Program-made: the position numbers and the translations under genes
The notes under the pieces: model-generated
What the model was told of the DNA's origin: nothing
Database searches by the model: none
What the model saw: the letters and a program-made list of their open reading frames with translations, nothing else
Shown here: one piece after another, positions 17,198 to 25,472 of the stretch
How positions within the stretch are numbered: position 1 is the stretch's first letter
How the letters are laid out: each line of letters opens with the position of its first letter
Assembly (NCBI GenBank): GCA_023819255.1
Contig: JAMWBU010000003.1
Coordinates: 1 to 64,000, forward strand
DNA length: 64,000 bases
Direction of reading: 5' to 3'
DNA from: Candidatus Omnitrophota bacterium
GTDB lineage: Bacteria > Ratteibacteria > UBA8468 > B48-G9 > DTJG01

Positions 17198-17208
17198 ACG
17201 GAGCGTAA

Positions 17209-19623
17209 ATGTTTGAAAATAATTCGTACTGGATCTGGAATGATTCAGAAAAAGAAGATGTCTTTCAATTCTGCTATTTCAGAAAGAAATTTTTGTCACA
17301 AAAGAAGGCCATCGCTTCAATCCGCTGCTGCGCTGACTCAAAGTATAGATTGTGGGTCAACGGAAAATATATCGGATCTGGTCCTGCAAGGGGAAAACCA
17401 GCCAATCCATATTATGACACCCATAAAGTACAATTGCAGCAAGGTGAAAATGTCATTGCGTTTCTTGTTCAGCATTATTTTAAGGAAACCAATTTATATG
17501 AATCAGTCGAACCAGGACTGATATGCGAAATAGAATCAGACGGAAGAACAATTGCTGCCACAGATAGGACATGGAAAACAAAACTGGCGCATGCTTACTC
17601 ACCTGTTTCAGGAATTTTCTTCCCTGAATGCTTTGACGCACAGCTGGAGGAACCAGACTGGTATATGGCTGACTTTGATGATAGCGGCTGGAAAAACGCA
17701 ATTGAGAAACATCAGACAAAACTGGCACCTGGTGAAAGATTGATTCCGAGACCAATCCCTTTATTAAAGGAAAAGCCGATTGCACCGGAAAAAATTCTCA
17801 GAGTTTATCTGTGCCAGATAGAAAACATCGATGATTTTCTTGATAAGGAAAAAATTGCCGAAACATTGTGGCATGCGAAAATCATTGACCGGCCAGTAGT
17901 TATTTCTCCTGATATTAAAGTACCCTGTAAATGGAAGAAGTTTTCCTTGCAATTAGAGCCGAAAACAGCCATTTGCGTTGTGCTTGATTTTGGATTTGAA
18001 ACACTTGCGTATGTTGAATTCTGCATAAAAGGAACAGCCGGAACAATTGTTGATTTTTCTCAAAGCGAGTGTCTCTGGGATAACAGAGTGGCGACTCTGT
18101 GGCAATCTCCGTCTTGCAAACAGGCGCAAAGGATTCTATTGAGAGACGGCACAACTTCGTACAGGACAAATCAACCAAGAGGATTCAGATATATGGTCGT
18201 GAGGTTTTTCAATCCACAGGACAAGCCGACAGAGATAACAGTAGAATCAATAAAGGGATATGAAGCCATCTATCCGGTTGAAAAAAATGGTTTTTTCAAG
18301 TGCTCTGACAGGTTACTGGAAGAAATTTATAAGATTTCTGCTCGAACAGTAAACCTTTGCATGGAGGACGCATACACTGATTGTCCATGGAGGGAACGAT
18401 CCCAATGGATTGGAGATATGCATATTGAAGCTCTTGTGAATTATTATTGTTTCGGCGCGTATGATTTATCAAAAAAGGCAATACTTGAAATTACTTCAAG
18501 TAACACAGAAGAAGGCTGGGTGCCTGGTGTCTGCCCTGGGGCATACAAAAAAAATCTTCCAACATGGGCAATGAGAATACCAGTGATTGTATGGGAATAC
18601 TATCTTTTTACAGGAGATTTTGAAACTCTGAAAAAGGCATATCCTGGTGTAAAAAAACAGATGCAGTGGCTTTTGACCCACACTGCTGAAGACGGGCTCT
18701 ATGATCTTAAAGAAGGCTGGAATTTTGTCGACTGGACCTGTCTGGATGAATTACGCGCCGATGGCGCTGTGCAGGGCTGGTTTCTTGAATCATTGATTTA
18801 CGCTGAAAAGATAGCAAAAACCCTCAAAGATTTTGAAGAAGCAAAAAATTATGCAAAGAAAGCAAAAGTTTTGAAAAACAGTATTGCAAAATTTTACTGG
18901 TCGAGAAAAAACCAGGCATTCAAAAAATACAAAAATGGAAGTCCAAAAAAACCATCAGATGCATCTGATGAAATTCTCTCTCAGCACGAAAACTTCCTTT
19001 TTTACCTGCTTGAAATAGGTACAAAGGAACAAAGGGAGTCAGCATTGAATGCAATTGCAGGAATAACAGGTAATTATCTTCCAAATACAGGAGATTTTCA
19101 AAGCGGGTTTCTTCATGGTCGTTATGGAAATTACATTGGCGAAGATATTATTAAGATCAATACCCCGTTCTGGTCTTTCTACGCGCTTGTTGCTCTTTTG
19201 AAGGCAAAGAAATATGAAATAGCAATTAACTACATCAGGCATTGCTGGGGACTTATGCTGGAATTCGGGGCTACCAGTTGCTGGGAAATGTGGGACAGAC
19301 ACACATCCTTATGCCATGGATGGAGCGCAGGGCCGGCAATTATACTGCCTGCCTATATTCTGGGAGTAAAACCGCTTGAACCAGGATTCAAAAAGTTTCT
19401 CATAGAACCTGAGCTTTTCGATCTTGAAAAAGCACAGGGCTCTGTACCAACTTTTGGTGGCCAAATTTCTATATCATGGGAATTAAAAAAAGATTTATTT
19501 AAAATTTCTGTCCAGGTCCCTGAAAATCTTTCAGGAGTGCTAATACCGCCAGAGGGCTTTGTGCCAGAGAAAAAAATTCTTCTGAAAGCAGGAAAACATA
19601 TATTTAACTTCAAAAGGAGATAG
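17209..19623 (+). CDS. GH78-type alpha-L-rhamnosidase
   Basis: An 804-residue protein with a GH78 architecture. The N-terminal beta domains bear RLWVNGKYIGSGPARG and DWYMADFDDSGWKNA, characteristic of rhamnosidase carbohydrate-binding domains. The alpha/alpha-barrel has the catalytic-region signature DCPWRERSQWIGDMH (from D391), and TSCWEMWDRHTSLCHGWSAG precedes the C-terminal beta domain. The family removes terminal alpha-L-rhamnose from pectin, flavonoid glycosides or exopolysaccharides. There is no signal peptide, so it should act on imported oligosaccharides. It has the weak ribosome-binding site GGAGCG and is followed after one base by a URO-D gene. Confidence 0.85.
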   Translation: MFENNSYWIWNDSEKEDVFQFCYFRKKFLSQKKAIASIRCCADSKYRLWVNGKYIGSGPARGKPANPYYDTHKVQLQQGENVIAFLVQHYFKETNLYESVEPGLICEIESDGRTIAATDRTWKTKLAHAYSPVSGIFFPECFDAQLEEPDWYMADFDDSGWKNAIEKHQTKLAPGERLIPRPIPLLKEKPIAPEKILRVYLCQIENIDDFLDKEKIAETLWHAKIIDRPVVISPDIKVPCKWKKFSLQLEPKTAICVVLDFGFETLAYVEFCIKGTAGTIVDFSQSECLWDNRVATLWQSPSCKQAQRILLRDGTTSYRTNQPRGFRYMVVRFFNPQDKPTEITVESIKGYEAIYPVEKNGFFKCSDRLLEEIYKISARTVNLCMEDAYTDCPWRERSQWIGDMHIEALVNYYCFGAYDLSKKAILEITSSNTEEGWVPGVCPGAYKKNLPTWAMRIPVIVWEYYLFTGDFETLKKAYPGVKKQMQWLLTHTAEDGLYDLKEGWNFVDWTCLDELRADGAVQGWFLESLIYAEKIAKTLKDFEEAKNYAKKAKVLKNSIAKFYWSRKNQAFKKYKNGSPKKPSDASDEILSQHENFLFYLLEIGTKEQRESALNAIAGITGNYLPNTGDFQSGFLHGRYGNYIGEDIIKINTPFWSFYALVALLKAKKYEIAINYIRHCWGLMLEFGATSCWEMWDRHTSLCHGWSAGPAIILPAYILGVKPLEPGFKKFLIEPELFDLEKAQGSVPTFGGQISISWELKKDLFKISVQVPENLSGVLIPPEGFVPEKKILLKAGKHIFNFKRR

Positions 19624-19624
19624 A

Positions 19625-20776
19625 ATGACAGACAGGGAAAGAGTGCAAAAAATTTTACATTACCAGGATTATGACAGGATGCCGCTGGTACATTTTGGCT
19701 TCTGGAAAGAAACGTTACAGTTATGGGGATCCCGTGGATACATCAAAAAAGAAATTGCGGAAAAATGGGCAGACGGAAATCCTGCTGATTTTGAAATCGG
19801 TAAAGCACTTGGCTTTGATTTTAACTGGTATAATGTCTTCAAGCCTATACTGGGCTTATGGCCGCCTTTTGAACCCGAAATTATAGAACAACTTCCTGAT
19901 GGCACTAAAAAAATTCTAAATGGAGACGGAGTTATCGTATTGCAGAAACCTGGTGCTGGTTCTATTCCTGCTGATGTTGACCATCTTTTAAAAGACAGGG
20001 ATTCATGGGAAAAGCTTTATCTTCCAAAGTTACAATGGAGCAAAGACAGGGTAATGAAAGCGCCTGTTATCGCCGGAGAAAAAATTATCACTTTTGATCA
20101 GGGTGGAATTGATTATCTAAAAAATCAAAAAAGAGATTATCCTTATGGCATTTACTGCGGAAGCCTTTATGGATGGATACGAAACTGGCTCACAATGGAA
20201 GGCGCCTGTTATCTTCTTGTAGACGATGAACCATTGTTTGACGAAATTGTTGAGACAAACGCTGAGATCTGTTATCAGGCAGTCAAAACCACACTTGAAA
20301 CAGGTATAAAATTTGACTTCGCGCATTTCTGGGAAGACATCTGTTTCAAAAATGGTCCATTGATATCACCGCAGGTTTTCAGAAAAAAGATAGGGCCACA
20401 TTACAGAAGGATATGCGACCTTTTGAATAAATACGGCATAGATATTGTCAGCGTTGACTGTGACGGAAACATTGACGCGCTTGTTCCAGTATGGTTGGAA
20501 AACGGAGTAAATACAATGTTTCCAATAGAAGTTGGAACATGGAATGGAAACATAAGGCCATGGAGGGAAAAATACGGAAAAGATCTTCGTGGTGTTGGTG
20601 GAATGAACAAGGTTGTATTTTCAAAAGATAAAAAGGCAGTTGATGATGAAATAAAAAGGCTTTTAGAACTTATTGAGCTTAAAGGTTACATACCCTGTGT
20701 TGACCACAGAATTCCACCTGATGCAAAGTGGGAGCTTGTTGTCTATTACTGCCAGCAGATGCGCAGGTTAACTTAA
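19625..20776 (+). CDS. URO-D family protein (third copy, divergent)
   Basis: A 383-residue URO-D-fold protein beginning MTDRERVQKILHYQDYDRMP, the standard family opening. The usual H-x-C-G motif is replaced by VDCDGNIDALVPVWLENG, as in branches found next to glycosidase genes. The central FDFAHFWEDICFKNGPLISP is well conserved. It lies one base after GH78, whose last codons supply its ribosome-binding site (AGGAGAT), and 12 bases before the ceramidase-like gene. Altered metal ligands suggest a different chemistry from the other two copies, but the reaction is unknown. Confidence 0.83.
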   Translation: MTDRERVQKILHYQDYDRMPLVHFGFWKETLQLWGSRGYIKKEIAEKWADGNPADFEIGKALGFDFNWYNVFKPILGLWPPFEPEIIEQLPDGTKKILNGDGVIVLQKPGAGSIPADVDHLLKDRDSWEKLYLPKLQWSKDRVMKAPVIAGEKIITFDQGGIDYLKNQKRDYPYGIYCGSLYGWIRNWLTMEGACYLLVDDEPLFDEIVETNAEICYQAVKTTLETGIKFDFAHFWEDICFKNGPLISPQVFRKKIGPHYRRICDLLNKYGIDIVSVDCDGNIDALVPVWLENGVNTMFPIEVGTWNGNIRPWREKYGKDLRGVGGMNKVVFSKDKKAVDDEIKRLLELIELKGYIPCVDHRIPPDAKWELVVYYCQQMRRLT

Positions 20777-20788
20777 GCAGGGGGAAAT

Positions 20789-22270
20789 ATGAAATCAAAA
20801 GAATTTTTCGCTGGATGGGAAAATGTTGACATCACTCCGCAACAGCCGGTCTGTCTTTGCGGTCAGTTTTCTGCAAGAGTATCTGAAGGAATTAAAGACC
20901 CTATAACATCAACCATTTGTTTTTTTGAATCAGTGGCACAGGATGGCGCCACCAGCCATGCTGTAATTGTAAGCTGCGACCTTGTTGCAATTCCAGGACA
21001 ATTCAGGAAAGCCATTGTTGAAAAAACAAAAATAATGATGCCTGATGTCAGGGATGAAGAAATTATCATCAGCGCCACACATACCCATACTGCGCCTGAG
21101 GTTGGAGGAGATATTCTCAGAGGAACTGAAGGACTGGATATCAAGGATATTTACGGGGTAGAACTTGTTGTAATGGAAATTCCTGATTACATTGAGTTCG
21201 CTTCCGCAAAAATAGCTCACGGAATTAAAAACGCAAGAGAAAAAAAGCATAGATGCGGTATAGGATTTGGTCTGGGCTTTGCAGTGGTTGGATTTAATAG
21301 AAGGGTAACATATTACGACGGCTCTTCAAAGATGTATGGCAATACAAATGAAAGCCTGTTCAGCCACATTGAAGGATATGAAGACCACAGTATAAACATA
21401 ATGGGAACATGGGACCAGAGCAAAAATCTTACAGGACTGATTGTCAACATTGCCTGCCCTTCGCAGGTTGAAGAACAGCTTTTTGTAATCAGCGCTGATT
21501 ACTGGAATGAAGTGAGGATGGAACTTAAAAGAAGGTTCGGAGAAAAAATATATGTGCTGCCTCAATGCGACACGGCAGGAGATCAGTCGCCGCATGTTGT
21601 TCTATGCAAACAGGCCTACCAGCGAATGTGGAATCTATCAGGAAGAACACAACGGCAGGATATCGCAATAAGGGTTGTCGATGGAATTCAAAGGGTTCTT
21701 CCTGATATAGAAAAGGATATCGACTATCAGCCTGAGTTCAAAATGGCGCATAAGACATTACGTCTTACGGGATATGGCATATATGAAAAGGACCTTAAAG
21801 AATTCGAAAAAGAAGCGGAAAAACATAAAAAAGAATATGATAGACTGAAGGTAGAGATCGAAAAAAATCCTGAAAAGAAAAACAAGCCTCGCTGGTATCT
21901 GGATATTACCTACAATTTCAGAAGATACAGATGGTACAACAGTTATAAAGAAAGGTGCCAGCATCTCAAAAAGAATCCGAAGGTTCCTGTAGATATCTAT
22001 GCCTTAAGAATCGGAGATATGGTTTTTTCAACAAATCCATTTGAATTATACCTTGATTACGGGCTCAGGATAAAAGCGCGGAGTCCTGCGACGCAAACAT
22101 TTGTTGTTCAGCTTGCAGGTGGCGGGACATATCTTCCAACAGAACGGGCAGTTAAAGGCAAAAGCTACGGCGCAATTGGACCTTCCTGTGTTGTTGGACC
22201 TGAAGGCGGCAAAGAACTTGTTGAACAATCGCTGGAGGTGATTAACAGTTTATGGGAGAAAAAATTATAA
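20789..22270 (+). CDS. Neutral/alkaline ceramidase-fold protein (second copy)
   Basis: A 493-residue ceramidase-fold protein without a signal peptide. The first zinc motif THTHTAP (97-103) and the nucleophile motif DTAGDQSPH (S267) are present. The second zinc histidine, found in the 5198-6553 copy as ACHSTT, is here ACPSQV (P224), so canonical zinc coordination looks disrupted. A charged insertion of about 60 residues lies near 330-390 (repeated Lys/Glu, probably helical). The start follows AGGGGGAAAT. Its 3' end overlaps a Gfo/Idh/MocA gene by 19 bases. The substrate is unknown, and an amide or ester in a sugar derivative would fit the context. Confidence 0.83.
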   Translation: MKSKEFFAGWENVDITPQQPVCLCGQFSARVSEGIKDPITSTICFFESVAQDGATSHAVIVSCDLVAIPGQFRKAIVEKTKIMMPDVRDEEIIISATHTHTAPEVGGDILRGTEGLDIKDIYGVELVVMEIPDYIEFASAKIAHGIKNAREKKHRCGIGFGLGFAVVGFNRRVTYYDGSSKMYGNTNESLFSHIEGYEDHSINIMGTWDQSKNLTGLIVNIACPSQVEEQLFVISADYWNEVRMELKRRFGEKIYVLPQCDTAGDQSPHVVLCKQAYQRMWNLSGRTQRQDIAIRVVDGIQRVLPDIEKDIDYQPEFKMAHKTLRLTGYGIYEKDLKEFEKEAEKHKKEYDRLKVEIEKNPEKKNKPRWYLDITYNFRRYRWYNSYKERCQHLKKNPKVPVDIYALRIGDMVFSTNPFELYLDYGLRIKARSPATQTFVVQLAGGGTYLPTERAVKGKSYGAIGPSCVVGPEGGKELVEQSLEVINSLWEKKL

Positions 22271-23454
22271 ATATTGGCATTGTGGGAGCAGGAAACAGGG
22301 GAATAAGGTGTTATGGCCTTTATCTTATGAAAGAAAAAAGAAATTCAGTCAGGATAATGGGTATTTCTGATCCTGACAGAAAAAGGCTGGAATTCGGAAA
22401 AAAAGTCTTAAATCTTGATGACAGTTCTGTCTTTGATGACACTGAAAAAATGTTAAGCGTTTTACCTCTCGATGCAGTCATCATCACAAGCCCTGACTAC
22501 ACCCACAAAAAAATCGCAATCTCTGCCTTTAAAAAAGGTATCGATGTTCTCTGCGAAAAACCCCTTGCACTTACTGTGAAGGATTGCGACGATATTATCA
22601 GAGAACAGAAAAAATCAGGAAAAATTCTGTGTGTAGGCTTTGTCTTGAGATACAACAATTTTTATAAAAAAATGCATGAAATCGTCAATGTTGAAAAGAA
22701 AATTGGAAGAATTATAATGGCTGGAGCTATGGACTCTGTTTCAACAGGATCTCAGTATTTTTTTCATGGATGGTGGAGATTGAGGAAAAACAGCGGAGGA
22801 CTTCTGGTTCAAAAGGCAACGCATTCCATTGATATCCTTAACTGGGTCATAAACAGCAGAGCCACAAGGGTATATGGAGAAGGCGGGCTCAGTGTCTTTG
22901 GCGGAAATAAATCAAACACAAAAAGATGCTCGAGCTGTGAAATAAAAAACACCTGTCCTGAGGCGCTGCTTGAAAATAATGTGCAGTGGGATTATGGAGA
23001 AGGAAATATCAAGATGGAGATCGAAGATAAGTGCGTTTTTGCAAAAGAAATTGATGTATATGACCACGAAGTTCTTACCATTGCCTATGAAAATGGCGTA
23101 AAGGCATTTTTTGTTGAAAGCCAGTTCACGCCTGATTATAAAAGAGAATTCTGGTTTATTGGAGATAAAGGCAGAATGTATGGAATAGACCCCTATATTG
23201 TTTCCAATAAGGATGAAAGAAAGCCATACATCGAAATTGTTTACAGACACACCAGAGAAAAGGAGATTATACCTGTAAAACTCAGGCCAGGTGGACACGG
23301 AGGCGGAGACCCTGGATTGATCGAAGATTTTCTTTCATGCTGTCTTACGAGAAAAAATCCGCTTGCAGATGGAGTTGCTGGAAGGGAAAGTATCGCAATA
23401 TGCGCTGGTGGAGAAAAGTCCATAGAAACAGGAAAAATCATCAAGCTGAGGTGA
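22252..23454 (+). CDS. Gfo/Idh/MocA-family oxidoreductase
   Basis: A 400-residue NAD(P)-dependent sugar oxidoreductase. The Rossmann motif GIVGAGNRG (9-17) and the catalytic-site motif CEKPLAL (K103) are intact. In the C-terminal domain a cysteine set, RCSSCEIKNTC, and a later DKCVF suggest a structural metal site, a feature of one subgroup of this family. The start overlaps the ceramidase-like gene, with GGAGGTG further upstream than ideal. An aldolase follows after three bases. It would oxidise or reduce a sugar, inositol or sugar-derived intermediate in the cytoplasm. Confidence 0.88.
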   Translation: MGEKIINIGIVGAGNRGIRCYGLYLMKEKRNSVRIMGISDPDRKRLEFGKKVLNLDDSSVFDDTEKMLSVLPLDAVIITSPDYTHKKIAISAFKKGIDVLCEKPLALTVKDCDDIIREQKKSGKILCVGFVLRYNNFYKKMHEIVNVEKKIGRIIMAGAMDSVSTGSQYFFHGWWRLRKNSGGLLVQKATHSIDILNWVINSRATRVYGEGGLSVFGGNKSNTKRCSSCEIKNTCPEALLENNVQWDYGEGNIKMEIEDKCVFAKEIDVYDHEVLTIAYENGVKAFFVESQFTPDYKREFWFIGDKGRMYGIDPYIVSNKDERKPYIEIVYRHTREKEIIPVKLRPGGHGGGDPGLIEDFLSCCLTRKNPLADGVAGRESIAICAGGEKSIETGKIIKLR

Positions 23455-23457
23455 ATC

Positions 23458-24360
23458 TTGAATCCTTTTATGAAAATCTCTGATGTGATGAAAATTGCTT
23501 ATAAAAAACATATACTGATACCTGCGTTCAATGTTGCGTATTTACCCATGTTAAAGCCAATTTCTGATGCGCTATGCGAGTGCAATTGCACAGGTATTAT
23601 TGAGGTTTCAAGGCCTGACATAATAAACTTTGGCGCAAAAAGTATCGAAGCAGTTGCCCTTGAGTTTGAAAAAAACGCAGACTTGAGATATTGCTTTCTT
23701 CATCTTGATCATGTGCCTGTGATTGATGAAAACTATCAGGCCATCGACTGGCAGAAATTGATAAAAACAGGCATTGAACTTGGCTTTGATTCGGTTATGA
23801 TTGATGGCTCACGACTTGCGTTTGAACAGAATATAAAAATTACCCGGACAACAGTTAAAATGGCGCATCAGAAAGGAGTCTGCGTTGAAGCAGAACTTGG
23901 CTCTGTTTTAGGGCATGAAAAAGAAAAACTGCCTCCTTATGAGGAGATTTTTGAAAAAAAGATAGGGTTTACTGAGCCGGAAAAAGCGAAAATATTTATT
24001 GAAGAGACAACTGTTGACTGGCTTTCGGTATCCGCTGGCTCAATTCATGGAGCAATTTCAGGCGCGGCAAAAGACAGAAAAAAGCCCTCTGCAAGGATTG
24101 ACATTGACCACCTGGCAAAAATAAATGAAAAAGCAAAAATACCGCTTGTTTTACACGGAGGTTCTGGAATTTCGCCACAGTGTATTAAAGAAGCGGTTAA
24201 AAATGGCATTACAAAAATTAATATCGGCACTGAAATAAGACAGGCATATCAGAAGGCTTTAAAGTCAGGGAAAAATTTTGCGCAGGAAAATGTGAAAAAA
24301 GCGGTAAAAAAAATTTTAGAAACATATCAAATCTGTAATTCAGCAGAGCTTCTCAAATAA
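23458..24360 (+). CDS. Class II (zinc) aldolase, fructose/tagatose-bisphosphate type
   Basis: A 300-residue class II aldolase that cleaves a ketose bisphosphate or a related keto-sugar phosphate. Metal and substrate motifs are visible: FLHLDHVPV (HxDH-type), MIDGSRLAFEQN, EAELGSVLGHE, SAGSIHGA, LVLHGGSGIS and INIGTEIR. A TTG at 23458 placed five bases after GAGGTG is the likeliest start, with the ATG at 23470 as an alternative. It ends the rpmA-to-aldolase run. The 3' end overlaps the convergent radical-SAM gene by 34 bases. Substrate choice among FBP, tagatose-BP and others cannot be decided. Confidence 0.88.
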   Translation: MNPFMKISDVMKIAYKKHILIPAFNVAYLPMLKPISDALCECNCTGIIEVSRPDIINFGAKSIEAVALEFEKNADLRYCFLHLDHVPVIDENYQAIDWQKLIKTGIELGFDSVMIDGSRLAFEQNIKITRTTVKMAHQKGVCVEAELGSVLGHEKEKLPPYEEIFEKKIGFTEPEKAKIFIEETTVDWLSVSAGSIHGAISGAAKDRKKPSARIDIDHLAKINEKAKIPLVLHGGSGISPQCIKEAVKNGITKINIGTEIRQAYQKALKSGKNFAQENVKKAVKKILETYQICNSAELLK

Positions 24361-25445
24361 TTTGCAATCTTCTTAAACTCGGGTATTGTCTTTTTATAAA
24401 AAATTTTCCATCCTTCGCACAGTACGCTTTTTTCTTTCTGTGAATGATTTTTTGAAATCCTGTGTTTCTGGCAGTCGCCTGCGCAGAATTTTACAAACTG
24501 ACACCTGTCACAGTCAGGATGCCACAGTGATTTTTTTATTCCAAAATTTTTGTATATCTTTGAATCAAAAAAATCCTGCCAGTCATTGCTCATTATGTTT
24601 CCAAGCAGAGTACTGTCTCTGACAAAAAAGTCGCAGGGGAAAACATCGCCATTATGTTCTATTACAAAATACTGGCAGCAGCTGGTTCCCATCTGGCAGA
24701 TGCCTGGATTTCTGCCAAGCAAAACAAGTATGATTGAATCAAAAAACCTGATTGAAGCCCTATTAGAATCATTAATCCAGATTTCAAATAAGTCGCAAAG
24801 AAAGTGTCCCCATTGTTTGCCATCTATTGTCCATGGTAATCTTGTTGCACCTCTGGCGTATTCAACACAGGGAATATACTGGTGGTAATCAGAACCAATG
24901 CCTTTGAGAAACTGATAAATTTGTTTTGCTTTTCCCGCACTGGCTGAACTAACAACCGTCAAAGTGTTGAATGTAACATTATGTTTGTGCAGTAATTTTA
25001 TGGCATTCATTACCAAACTGAAAGAATTTGTTCCATCAGGCGCAATCCTGAATTTGTTGTGCAATTCTTCAGGCCCGTCAACGCTTATTCCCACGAGAAA
25101 CTTTGCCTGTGAAAAAAAATCAGCCCAACTGTCATTGATAAGATAACCATTGCTTTGTATTCCATTGCCAATAACAGAACCCTGTCTCGCAAATTCAACT
25201 TGAAAAGAGATGACCTTTTTATAAAATTCAAGCCCCATCAAAAGGGGCTCTCCTCCCTGCCAGGAAAAAACATATTGCGCTTGCTCAGTTTTCAGATACT
25301 TTTCAACAAGCGTCCGAAGCGTTTCTTCGCTCATTCTTTTTAACTTGTTTTCCCTGTATAAACTCAGGTTTTTGTAAAAACAGTAAAGGCAGTCAGAGTT
25401 GCACTCTGATGAAGTCGGCTTGATAAGCAAGGAAAATTGTTTCAT
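24327..25445 (-). CDS. Anaerobic sulfatase-maturating radical SAM enzyme
   Basis: A 372-residue radical SAM/SPASM protein. The SAM-cluster motif is C15, C19, C22 (ECNSDCLYCFYK). The C-terminal SPASM cysteines appear in CQMGTSCCQYFV, GDVFPCDFFV and HPDCDRCQFVKFCAGDC. The segment SWQGGEPLLMGLEFYK matches anaerobic sulfatase maturases, which convert the active-site cysteine of sulfatases to formylglycine without oxygen. It is divergent from a Cys-type sulfatase with about 27 bases between start codons, which strongly supports the role. The ATG at 25445 lies seven bases after a minus-strand TATAAT and has no Shine-Dalgarno sequence. Confidence 0.92.
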   Translation of the reverse strand: MKQFSLLIKPTSSECNSDCLYCFYKNLSLYRENKLKRMSEETLRTLVEKYLKTEQAQYVFSWQGGEPLLMGLEFYKKVISFQVEFARQGSVIGNGIQSNGYLINDSWADFFSQAKFLVGISVDGPEELHNKFRIAPDGTNSFSLVMNAIKLLHKHNVTFNTLTVVSSASAGKAKQIYQFLKGIGSDYHQYIPCVEYARGATRLPWTIDGKQWGHFLCDLFEIWINDSNRASIRFFDSIILVLLGRNPGICQMGTSCCQYFVIEHNGDVFPCDFFVRDSTLLGNIMSNDWQDFFDSKIYKNFGIKKSLWHPDCDRCQFVKFCAGDCQKHRISKNHSQKEKSVLCEGWKIFYKKTIPEFKKIANYLRSSAELQI

Positions 25446-25452
25446 AATAACT

Positions 25453-25462
25453 ATTATATAAT
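25453..25462. promoter_or_regulatory. Palindromic -10 shared by maturase and sulfatase genes
   Basis: ATTATATAAT is its own reverse complement and so gives TATAAT on both strands: 25457-25462 (+) towards the sulfatase and 25453-25458 (-) towards the maturase. On the minus strand the distance to the start codon is seven bases, as in the other leaderless candidates. Confidence 0.55.
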
Positions 25463-25472
25463 GGAGGCTGTT

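Noticed and set aside
2959-20776. The URO-D genes as heme-pathway hemE
   Set aside because: There are three divergent copies next to glycan genes, two with the MtaA-like H-x-C-G motif, and no other heme genes are present.
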